A DNA stretch of 64,000 nt from Rhizophagus clarus (lineage: Eukaryota > Glomeromycota > Glomeromycetes > Glomerales > Glomeraceae): NCBI GenBank assembly GCA_015698045.1, contig BLAL01000319.1:1054001-1118000 (forward strand), in the 5' to 3' direction. The stretch's first letter is position 1. The number at the start of each line of letters is the position of its first letter. Below are positions 45,617-56,175 of the stretch, in pieces. The notes below the pieces were generated by a model. It saw only the letters and a list, made by a program, of their open reading frames with translations, was not told the DNA's origin and did no database searches. The position numbers were made by a program, and so were the translations under genes.

Positions 45617-47129
45617 TTAATCTTTCATTATTTGAAATATTTCATATTCTTCCACAGAAAAAAATTCACCTACAAAAAATTTATAATCTATATTGCGATG
45701 TTCATCAATGTCTCTAATCGGCTTGTCATAACATGCAGAATAACGACAAGTACTCTTATCATAAAAACTACTCCCATACAAAATAAGGTCCCTACCGAAT
45801 GATGGTCCGCGATCAGGATCATTATATATAGCAACCTCAGCCCTTTTTACTCTGCTTAAAATATGTTTGTCCAAATTATACTTATCCTTAAACGAGAAAA
45901 TAAAACTATTAAGAGTCGTACCAAAACTAAAATCAGATTTCCATATAATCGGATTATATCCACCAAAAATTTCGTTGCTATCTTTCACTTTAATGATAGA
46001 TATGGTATGAGTTTGATTATCACAAATCTCATGGAATGTACGTGATGAAAAACCATCACGAGATCCACGAAGAATCAATTTAAATTCATACGAATTTTTC
46101 ATCTTGTCGGTGATATTTAATTTCTCAATCCATTTTGAGATTAATTCGCCATGTTTGATCGTAATTATTTTTGAATCAATACTTCTTGAATTAATTTCTT
46201 TTGTCATCTTTGGTTCCAGTTTTTTACTTGGTTGATATATAAAATCTTTAATTAAATTTTCACGTAATTCTTTAGGTATGATCTTTTTATATGGATATAC
46301 TGATTCCACGAATTCTTTTGGTGTTAAATTATAGAATTTAATAAAAGGAATACATTGCTGTAAAGTATCCTTCAATATATTAAAATCATCTTTTGAATAA
46401 CTTGAAGGATCCGAAGAAAGTCCAGGATTTTGAGCAATACCCCATTTAAGCACCTTTTCCCAAACTTGAATATACTTCATTTGAAAGTTATCATGCTGAA
46501 TAAGAGAAATCAAAATTTTTTCCGAAAGTGAAGTAAAATCAATTGAATTAAAAATTTTTTCTGGTTCATTAGACATTAATTTTGCACAAAAATTTTGTAA
46601 TTTCGAGAAAGAATTATTTTCAAAACTTGTTTTATATATCAAACTAAAATTTCGTTCCATCCAATTTTTTTTATTTTTAATCAAAAATAATTGTAAATGA
46701 TTGATTAATTCTTGAAGTCCAAGTTCACTGGAAGCAACCAAAATTTTAATAATATCCAAATTATCATATTCCTTTAAAGAAAGCCTTCCTCCATAAATGT
46801 ATCTAAATTGAATATTTCAGTAAGATTAAAATATGTTTTTAAAAAAGTCGTTAAAATTTCTTATTTCGGTTCTCTTACCTCAATATCACTTGAAAAGTTT
46901 CAGGTAAAATATTTGGTAATTTAATATGGGTCAAGGTATTTTTATTAACATTGATCGATAAAATTCTTCGCAACCGAGGAGAACGACAATATAAAATGAC
47001 CATGTGAGCACGGAAAATTTTTACATGGGGGCCATTACCAACTTCAATAATAATATCATAAAATTTATTGTCTCCTAAAATTTCAAGTAAATTTTGAGAT
47101 AATCTCGGTAAAAATTTATTGTCATCCAT
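45617..47129 (-). CDS. BTB-BACK-TLDc protein
   Basis: Exons 46879-47129 and 45617-46802 (76-bp intron) give 478 residues. The BTB exon is four codons shorter than usual (the NKNDG stretch is reduced) and more diverged (MDDNKFLPRLSQNLLEILGD, EVGNGPHVKIFRAH, LYCRSPRLRRIL). BACK-like: WEKVLKWGIAQNPGLSSDP and VYPYKKIIPKELRENL. TLDc: GELISKWIEKLN, EFKLILRGSRDGFS, IFGGYNPIIW, NSFIFSFKDKYN, RGPSFGRDLILYG. The C-terminal loop is longer than in the paralogues (RDIDEHRNIDYKFFVGEFF) before EEYEIFQIMKD. It is the only TLDc-type gene that is apparently intact inside the Sel1-type half and lies head to head with the dead gene at 48.3 kb. Confidence 0.88.
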
Positions 47130-47201
47130 TATTGTCGAATTCCTTATTTGAAGAAAGAAGAATGGTTGGTTAACTTATAATAAAAGACTTAAATAGTAAG
47201 T

Positions 47202-47232
47202 ACCGGATATATCCGGTCCGAGAAACACCGGA
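47202..47232 (-). promoter_or_regulatory. Shared upstream motif, variant
   Basis: Towards the gene: CCGGTGTTTCTCGGACCGGA then TATATCCGGTAC, 73 bp before the ATG at 47129. GAAATA is changed so that the second half forms a CCGGATATATCCGG palindrome. Confidence 0.5.
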
Positions 47233-47239
47233 ATGATTA

Positions 47240-48225
47240 AGGTCATATGATTGCTGTAAATCGCATGATCATCTATCTCATTATATATACGCATGGTAAT
47301 ATCTTGAAATATCATGAAAATATATATTAAAAAGATTTCCTCTAAAAAAAAACCAAAATAAAACCACACATCTATGTACAGATCTTGTTTCTGGAATATG
47401 ACACTCCTTTTAAATTACCTTCTAATGTAACAATATTTGAAATGAATGCTCTATTTTCTTTCATTATTGCTATATTTCACATATCAATCATAAAATCTTT
47501 CATGAAATAGATTTTTTCGTATCTTTTATTATTTTTTATTTGCCCATATTGTCATTATGGCATTATTCACGTCCACGTTGTCTGAAATAGTTTAAAAATA
47601 AATTTGGAAAATACTAATTTTGGTTAAATTAAAATAGAATAAAAGCTCTCTATATTAAATAAGATTTCTACTTGTTCATATACTACAATCGGTGGAAATT
47701 GCATTGTTTCCTTTTCTTTATTTGTGATTGTAAAAAAAAGTTATTCGAAAAAATTTATTTTAAAAATTGCGAACATAAAGTGCATAAAGTGTGTGCAAAT
47801 ATCCGATTAAACGTGTAATAATAAAATAATTATGGCTCATTAACAATATCAAATACGTTTGTTTTAGAATAGCAATTATTAATTTTCAACCAGTGAATTG
47901 TCAAATTAAAGTTAAGATAATTACGTTATAAAGACTATTTTGCATTAACAAAAAAGATGAATCGAATTTTGAAAACGTCTTAAAAAAGGAATATTTCGAT
48001 ACTAAATTATTACCATTGACTCTATTTTCCGTACTCACATTATCCTTACTGATGTATTAGTTTCTTCACAATATATTCGTTCAGTATTATAAATCCTGAA
48101 ACTGCTATTATTTATTTTATCGTTACTATTCCTGATTTTCAAAAATACGTAAAACTTTGTAAGTCACTAATTACATTTTTAAGTCGCAGCTAACTAAATT
48201 TTTCGGGATTAACCATAATCAGGTT
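47240..48225. other. Intergenic interval between head-to-head family members
   Basis: AT-rich with no gene or element recognised. The frame at 47175-47369 on the minus strand overlaps the upstream motif and looks like chance. Confidence 0.4.
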
Positions 48226-48272
48226 TTTCGATATTTTCGGGCCGAGTTATATCCGAGATTTTCGGTACTTAC
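48226..48272 (+). promoter_or_regulatory. Shared upstream motif before a relict gene, degraded
   Basis: TTTTTCGATATTTTCGGGCC then GAGTTATATCCGAGATTTTCGG, upstream of the relict BTB exon near 48345. Confidence 0.4.
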
Positions 48273-48344
48273 CAAATAAATTGATAAAATGAGCATCTGT
48301 CGCTGATAACTGTTCTTTCATTTCTTGAAAAAATATATATTTTA

Positions 48345-49835
48345 GTTATTATGATAATAAATTTTTACCAAAATTTACTTGAAATCTTGGAAGATAATTA
48401 ATTTTATGATATTACAATTGAAGTTGGTAATGACCCTTGTGTGAAAATTTTCCGTGCTCATATGGTAATTTTAAATTATCGCTCTCCTTATTTGAGAAGA
48501 ATGTATCAACTAACGTAAATCAAAGAAATAATGATGGAATTTTGACAAATATTAAATTCCCGAATATTTCACCTGAAATTTTTCAAACGGTTTTAAGGTA
48601 GACAAAATAGAATTAAAATAATAAATTTTAGCAATAATTTTTTTTTTTTTTTAAAAAAAAGAAAATTTAATTTTACGAAAATATTTAAAACGGTTTGCCT
48701 TTTTTTAGATATATCTATGGAGGAAGGCTTTCTTTAGAGGAATATGATACATCAGATATTATTAAAATATTGATTGCATCTAATGAACTTTGTCTTCAAG
48801 AGTTAATTACTCATTTACAATTCTTTTTGATTGAAAACAAAAAAGATTGGTTGAAACAAAATTTTAACTTGATATATAAACCAAGTTTTGAGAATGATTC
48901 TTTCTTGAAATTACAATATTTTTGTACTGAATTAATGTCCAAGGACCAGAAAAAATTTTTAATTTAATCGATTTTATTTCACTTTCGGAGAAATGCTTGA
49001 TTTCTCTTATTCAACATGATGAATCTCAAATGGATGTGCTTAAATGGGGTATGTCTCAAAATCCTGCACTTCCTTCAGATCTTTCAAGTTATTCAAAAGA
49101 TGACTTTAATGCTTTGAAAAATACTTTACAACATTTAACCCCTTTTATTAAATTTTATAATTTAACTTCCAAAGAATATATGGATAAAGTATATCCATAT
49201 AAGAAAATTATACCAAAAGATTTGCGTGAAAATTTACTTAGATATTTTATGGATCGGCAAAATAATAATTCAGAACAAAAGAAAATAATTAAAGAAGCTA
49301 ATTCAAAAAGTATTGACTCAAAAATCATTACAATCAAACATGCTGAATTAATCTCGAAATGGATTGACAGATTAGAAATTAGTGACAAGATGAAAAATTT
49401 ATACGAATTTAAGTTGATTCTTCGTGGATCTCGTGATGGATTCTCGTTTGAAAAATTCCACGAGATTGTGATAATAAAGCTCATACTATAACAATTATTA
49501 AAGTGAAAGATAGTAGTGAAATACTTGGAGGGTATAACCCGATTATACGGAAATATGGTGATAATAAACATTTTGATGTTACTAAATATTGTTTTATATT
49601 CTCTTTTAAGAATAAGGAAAATATTGATTATATTTTAAGCCGAGTAAAGAAAGAAGAAGCTGCTATATATTACATTATTTCTATTGGACCATCATTTAAT
49701 GGTGACCTTATTTTGAACGGATACGACTATTACAATCGGAGTTATTGTAAATATTATGCATATGATAAACCAATCAGAGAAACTAAAGATTATTTTTCCG
49801 TTGAAGAATATGAAATATTTCAAATTAAAGATTGA
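48345..49835 (+). pseudogene. BTB-BACK-TLDc pseudogene with several small lesions
   Basis: The BTB exon (48345-48599) has lost 11 bp between two AAAATT repeats near 48373, has a TAA at 48399-48401 and a frameshift near 48504. Exon 2 starts at 48709 after a TTTTTTTAG acceptor and reads YIYGGRLSLEEYDTSDIIKI. It loses one base near 48942 (SKDQKK in place of SKEPEK). A 21-bp in-frame deletion removes IQVWEH near 49040. One T is lost near 49467 in FHEICDN. The remaining TLDc (ILGGYNPII, EEYEIFQIKD) is readable to 49835. The gene is dead but recent. A transcript could still give partial TLDc protein. Confidence 0.85.
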
Positions 49836-49839
49836 CGTT

Positions 49840-50660
49840 TCTTTTTAATGATTAAAATGTATTTTGCTGCTATATTAATAGGTAGAGTATCGTGAATATA
49901 TTTTTTATTGCAATATAAGATATACTTTATGTAATAGTTAATTTCGATTCTTTAATTTGTACAGTTCTATTGTCCATGGATAGTAAAAATTTTTAATCTA
50001 TAGAAAAATTTATATTATTTGTACAAGTTACAGAAAAATTTATATTTATATATCTAGAGAGCGAAATTCCACAAGCTGCATAGCGAGAACTCCTTTGAAA
50101 ATAAGAAATATATCGAAAATCGAACAAATACTAGATTTTTTTTACTATTTAATAACCTTATTACGGTTCAAAATGCTTTCCACTTTAATCGTATATATTA
50201 ATTCGAATTTTCGTCACAGTAATAGATCTCAGACATCCTACATCAAACTAAACAAATCGTGTAACGAATAACAAATAAACTCTTATTAGTAAAGCCTACT
50301 TTCTTACTAACCTAAAAAAATAAGACAAAATTAATTACGCAGGTGATATAAATTCTAATAGAAAATCATTTTCATGTAGCCATGTCGCTAGGGAAAAAAA
50401 AATATCTTTCGTCTTTATCCCATCGCCTTTTTCATTTCTCTTATCACATTCCTTTTTCTTTTATCTTTCTTCAGGGATCCGATCAATATGCTGCACCTCA
50501 ACAAGTCAATGTCGGTGATCAAGTGGCAACAAGTTTTTTTAAAAGACCCAGTTAAGTCAGCAACAATATAAACATAAATCACCGGCACTAAATAAGATAA
50601 TTTATTGCTACTTACTCATTTATAATTATCATGCTGATTATTAGAATTTATTTGATTAAC
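49840..50660. other. Intergenic interval with an orphan exon-like fragment
   Basis: Mostly AT-rich. 50040-50130 is a partial copy of the duplicated flank. The small coding-like piece at 50475-50555 is listed separately. Confidence 0.4.
50475..50555 (+). pseudogene. Orphan 3' exon-like fragment, unrecognised
   Basis: After a TTTCTTCAG acceptor, 26 codons read GSDQYAAPQQVNVGDQVATS and FFKRPS before TAA. Base use is balanced and protein-like, unlike the neighbours. No upstream exon was found. It may be a captured gene end. Identity unknown. Confidence 0.3.
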
Positions 50661-50739
50661 TTCAGTCAGGTTTTTTTTTTGCTTTTTGAGCCGAAATACA
50701 TTCTAGATTTTCGTACTTATCGTAGATTTAATCACCCAC

Positions 50740-51205
50740 AATTTAATTAAATATCTTCATAAATTTTTACTAAACTTATCAAAATTCATTTGAAATCTTA
50801 GAAGATAATTAATTTTATGATATTACTATTGATGTTGGTAATGACTCTAGAATTTTTCGTGCTCATACTCCGATGAACTTTGTCTTCAAGAGTTAATTAC
50901 TCGTTTATAATCCTTAATCCTTTTTAATTAAAAACAAAGCCGCCAAAGATAGTTTTATATTCTCTTTTAAGAATAAGGAAAATATTGATGATTATATTTA
51001 AGTTGAGTAGTACTTGAAAAATAAGTCATATATGATTCATCTTTATGTTTATCCGTCAGGAGAACTCGAATTGTACGGAAAAAGTTGTTGTAATGAGAGT
51101 TGCTGTAATCCAATTCATGGAAATCAATCGAAGAAATTAGTGATTTTTTTCGGTAGAAGAATAAAAAATATTTGTATTTCAAATTACATATTCAATTATT
51201 TATAA
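50740..51205 (+). pseudogene. Short relict of a BTB-BACK-TLDc gene
   Basis: Pieces of the BTB exon (GAAGATAATTAATTTTATGA, GAATTTTTCGTGCTCATA), the exon 2 start (GAACTTTGTCTTCAAGAG) and the TLDc end (AGTTTTATATTCTCTTTTAA, TATCCGTCAGGAGAACTCGA) follow each other. The centre is deleted. It is the paralogue of the relict at 33.3-35.5 kb and shows the empty sites of two elements inserted there. Confidence 0.7.
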
Positions 51206-52466
51206 TGATTAAAATTTTGTAAGTACATCTTATTGCTACAATGCCACTTTGTTAAGTAAAAAACCATGTATTATTTTTTATTACAAGATTAAGTTATTAT
51301 GATGATATAAATTCAATTCTTAGGCTTATACAATTCTATTGTCCATGAACAGAAATATTAATCTATGTGTAATTTAAATTTATTTATATAAGAAATAGAA
51401 AACCCATATATAAATAATAATTATATTAAACTTTGAAAATAAATTTTAAAATCAATTCCTTTAACACTCTTTTAACCGTGATATGAACAATATAACATGA
51501 GTTGATAGTAGTTATAGTAAACTGGATATAATATCGTAAAATTTTTGCAGGTGTGAATGATCCATAAATTAATTAAGGGATGATGAAAAAAAAGCTCTCT
51601 TAAACTTTTCAATGATTATTATTGACTCAAACGGAAATATTAAAATAAACCAATTTTTCGCAATTACAGTAAACCTAATCGACGTGTAACTTTCATACAG
51701 TTTTTGCAAACTGTATGGCGATAACTAAAAATAAGAAATATAGAAAATTGAATAATTACTATTAATTACGGCACAGAATGTATTGTACAAAAAAGAAATC
51801 ACAAGATTATAATTATGAGGTGATCAGTTTAATAATCAAGTCGAATATGCTGTTGTTTTTTAGTACCAAAGTAATTTCTTTATCGAACAATACATAAAAA
51901 CGTATGAAAGAAATTACTCATTATAATATTTTATTTTCACGATAATCAATTTCATAAAGTTAAAAAGATTCATATGATTTTCTTGCTTATGAAAATTATG
52001 AAAATGACGAAAGTATTCAATAATAAAAATATAATACATATTAAGGAATTAGAAGTATTAAAATAACAAGAGAAAAGTGGACCGGACAAAACTTTCTATT
52101 TGAAGCAAGATTACCGAAACAAGGTCCAAATTTATAGCTACAAACCCGAAATACAAATAAATAATTAATTAAATCTTTTTTTAGTTTAGATTAATCAGGT
52201 AGTTGTGAGTACTTTATTGGTGGATAGTATATATTTTCATACGTCTATATCGTTTACATTATGAAACTAACGTCTTTTATGATTTAGAAAAAGTATAACT
52301 GAAATAAAAAGGCGAAAAATTAATGATGATAATGTAATCAAATAAAAGTAATATATACATAATCAATTTTTCGAAAAATGAGAAAATAACTTTCTTTAGG
52401 ACTACCTAGTGATCGACATGGTAACACGATAAAAATGTGGTGAGCAGCCACAACATTAGGTCGGGC
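51206..52466. repeat. Duplicated flank (paralogue of 35.5-38.05 kb)
   Basis: Collinear with 35536-38052 once the Tc1-like element and the 154-bp MITE there are removed (for example TATTATTGACTCA, ATGCTGTTGTTTTTTAGTAC, AACTAACGTCTTTTATGAT). About 125 bp near 51466-51590 is present only here. Confidence 0.75.
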
Positions 52467-52489
52467 TTCGGTATTTCTCGGCCGAAACC
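52467..52489 (+). promoter_or_regulatory. Shared upstream motif (short form)
   Basis: TTCGGTATTTCTCGGCCGAA then ACCTACC, 80 bp before the ATG at 52569. Same short form as at 38053. Confidence 0.55.
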
Positions 52490-52568
52490 TACCAAATAAA
52501 TGAACATCGTCATATTAAAGTTACCCATTACATTTCTTTCATTTCTTTGAAGTCAAAAGTCGGTATTA

Positions 52569-54407
52569 ATGTATGACGATAAATTTTTTCCAAAATTATC
52601 ACAAAATTTACTTGAAATTTTAGAAGACAATGACTTTTATGATATAACCATTGAAGTTGGTAATGACCCTTACGTAAAAATTTTTCGCGCTCACATGGTT
52701 ATTTTAAATTATCGTTCTCCTTATTTGCGAAGAATTTTATCAACCAATGTTAATGAAAAGAAAAATGACGGAATTTTAGCACATATTAAGTTACCAAATA
52801 TTTCACCTGATATTTTTCAATTGGTCTTGAGGTAAAAATAATATATTATAACTACTCATTTTTTTTTTAAAAAAAAAAAAAAAATTTAATTTTTCGAAAA
52901 TGTTTCTAGGTATATTTATGGAGGAAGGCTTTCTTTAGAAGAATTTGATACTTCGGATATTATTAAAATTTTGGTTGCTTCCAGTGAACTCAGTCTTCAA
53001 GAATTAATCACTCACTTACAATTATTCTTGATTGAATATAAAAAAAATTGGATGGAACAAAATTTTAATTTAATATATCGAACAAGTTTTGAGAATGATT
53101 CTTTCTTGAAATTACAAAATTTTTGTTCAGAATTAATGATTAAAGAACCAGAAAAAATTTTTAATTCAATTGATTTTATTTCACTTTCAGAAAAATGTAT
53201 GATTGCTCTTATTCAACGTGATAACTTTCAAGTGAACACTATTCAAGTTTGGGAACATGTGCTTAAATGGGGTGTTGCTCAAAATCCCGAACTTCCTACA
53301 GATCCTTCTAGTTATTCAAAAGATGATTTTAATATTATAAAGAATACTTTAAAAAATTTAATTCCCTTTATTAAATTCTTAAATTTGGGTTATAAAGAAT
53401 TTTTAGACAAGGTTTATCCGTATAAAAAAATTTTGCCAAAAGATTTACGTGATGATTTAATTAGACATTTTATAAATCAATCAAATAGTAATCCAGAACC
53501 AAATATAACTAAGGATTTTGATTCTATAACAATATCAAGACAAAAATATCTCTCAATTGAAAAAGATTTTAATACAATGATTGATGAAATAAATGATTTT
53601 ATTTTTAGAGAATTGAATGAATCAGACTTTGAAAATGCATGGAATGTCAAAGAATATTTTAGTAATTATAATATAAATGCACAAGAGATTTATGATTGGT
53701 TATTAAATAATCAAGTTAGCGCAAATTCTATTTTTTTACTCGGATATTTTAATTTCTATGGAATTGTAACAAGTGAAGATAATGAAAAAGCAATTAAATT
53801 GTTTATTAATGCATCAGAAAAAAATCATACATTAGCTCAATGTTTTGTTGGTTTTTATTATGGAGATGTTATGACAAACTATGAACTAGCTTTTAAATAT
53901 TTTGAAAGGGCAGCCAGTAATAATTATGCGGCAGCACAATGGACAATTGGTTGTATGTATAAAGATGGAATAGGAATTGATGAAGATTTTAAAAAGGCTT
54001 TTTATTGGTACGAAAAAGCTGCAAAAAATGGAAACATAGAAGCCATGTGTTGTCTTGGTAATTGTTATAGGAATGGAATTGGTATTGAAGAAGATGATAA
54101 TAAAGCTTTTGAATTGTTCAAGCATTCAGCTGAAAAGAGATGTTCTAATGGAATAATGTCATTAGGATTATGTTATGATGAAGGTATTGGAACTAAAATT
54201 GATAAGCAAAAAGCATTTGAATTATATCAAAATGCTGCAAATTCGGGGCTTAAGGAAGCACAATATTATCTTGCTTTAATGTATGAAAATGGAGATGGAA
54301 TTATAAGTGATATTGACAAAGCAATTTATTGGTATAATGAATCTGCAAATCAAGGATACGAAAAAGCAAGTAGTAGTTTAATAAGGCTTCAAGTTAATGA
54401 TTTGTAA
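52569..54407 (+). CDS. BTB-BACK-Sel1 repeat protein
   Basis: Exons 52569-52831 and 52910-54407 (78-bp intron with a poly-T/poly-A tract) give 586 residues. BTB is at residues 1-88 (MYDDKFFPKLSQ; Phe instead of Leu). BACK-like: WEHVLKWGVAQNPELPTDP and NLGYKEFLDKVYPYKKILPK. Linker: EKDFNTMIDEINDFIFREL and IYDWLLNNQ. Sel1 repeats: CFVGFYYGDVMTNYELAF (a variant first repeat lacking the usual GxG), IGCMYKDGIGIDEDFKKAF, LGNCYRNGIGIEEDDNKAF, LGLCYDEGIGTKIDKQKAF and LALMYENGDGIISDIDKAI. It looks intact. Its first exon differs from that of the 56.2 kb gene by a single base, so the two duplicated or converted very recently. Confidence 0.9.
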
Positions 54408-56071
54408 TGAAAAATATAACAATTACTGTTAATTATAACGTTTGTTTCCTGTATACTTTACAAGATAGTGAATATATATTTCCCAATAATATTAATAAAT
54501 AAATTCTTACTTATTTTATATAATCATTCTTATATAAATTCTTTTATACTGGGTCTAATCTTTTAAATAAAGTTTTAGCAATTAAATATATTTTTATCCA
54601 TTAAGATTCTGGATGTAAATCAGTCCATAAAAATTTATATTAGTTAAAAATTATGGTAGTTATTATCCTGGTGATTTCGACAAACTAATGTTCATATTGT
54701 ATTATTAACAAGTAGCAATTGCTGAATTAGTATAAATCACTTGTGCAGGGTCTAAAATTTGTGATCGAAATTCTCACTCTGAGCGTAATAATTTATTTGC
54801 GCTTGATGTGCGTATATTATCTGGTCTTAATTTTTAATTGGATGTGAGTTTGCGTATGTAAAAATCATAAATTTTTAGAAAATTTTGTCAACTTTTTATT
54901 TATTTATTCTTTTAATGGATAAATTTGTTATTTGCAAAACAAACTCTAATCTGAAATTAATTACTGTTGATTTTTAGTTGAAAGGTTAAAAATTGCGGCA
55001 AGTATATTACTTACTATACTAATTCAAACTAAATTAGATTTTTTATAATGTCTAGAATTTATTACCATTATAATTTTTGAACCTAAAAACAACAATGATT
55101 TTATAATTGGATAGTAATGTCTTGCAAACATTAAGTTAATAAAATTTGATCATGACCTACTATTTTTTTCTTTATTAACTTGTTAATATTAATATTTTTT
55201 TCATTCAAAAAAAAAAAATTATCCTAATCTCTAAATATTTTACACTTTCATTCCAATTTTATTAAAATAAAATATGAAAGTTGATGACAATATAATAAAA
55301 AATTATAACTAGAATATCAAAGGTGGAGATTAAAAATGATAATATAATCAATAAAAAAGTGATGCTAAACCAACTTTCAAAAAGAAAGATTATGATGATG
55401 GAAAGAACAACGAAAAGAAGAAAAGTGAAATTAACTTTTTTTGTAACAAAATATGAAATTTGTAATAATATGATATAACAAAAAATTGTAGAAATAAATT
55501 ATAAAAAAAAAACTCTTTCTGTTGATCATCTGATCAAATATTTTACGGAAAAATAAAACAGCAAAACGACAATAAAACATTTATAAGCCAAAAGTGGAGT
55601 GCTATTTCACTCAAAAGGAGTTTAGAACATATTTATTAGAAATTGAATATTTGATAAGAGTAACTTCCGAAATATATGAAAAAGTGCAAGACCATTTTTC
55701 AACAACTGAAAGTTGACAAAGTAATAAGAAATAGTGAGGAAATTAATAGATATCGTATATAACAGCGTTGGACACTGATGCAATGGAAATATTCTTGGAA
55801 ACAGTGGAGTTTATTCTTTTGTTGCGCCTGGTTCGAATTTTGTTTTCCTAGCGAGAAAATAACGTTATAAAGTAGTACATCAAAACATTTAAAAAAAGAA
55901 ACGGAGCCCGTTCAGAAGGAACGAATAATATCGCAGAAAAACGAGAAATAGAAAAATTAACAAAAGAAATTGGTTCAACGAGGAAAGACCAAGGTGAGAA
56001 CACGAGTAAAAAAAAAATTTTGAAAATCGGCAGACGATCCTATCACGTGACATATTTATATCAGTCGATCA
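54408..56071. other. Intergenic interval
   Basis: Begins with a diverged Sel1-type flank (to about 55400). The rest is AT-rich with an A-rich strand, and no gene or element boundary is recognised. Confidence 0.4.
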
Positions 56072-56103
56072 TCGGCATTGCTCGGGCCGTAAGTTTCCGA
56101 AAC
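56072..56103 (+). promoter_or_regulatory. Shared upstream motif, partial
   Basis: TCGGCATTGCTCGGGCCGTA then AGTTTCCGAAAC, about 73 bp before the ATG at 56176. A CACGTGA box lies upstream at 56044. Confidence 0.5.
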
Positions 56104-56175
56104 TTACCAAATAAATCGAATATCGTCATATTAAAGTCTTTCTTTCATTTCTTTTGAAGTCAAAGGTCGGATATA

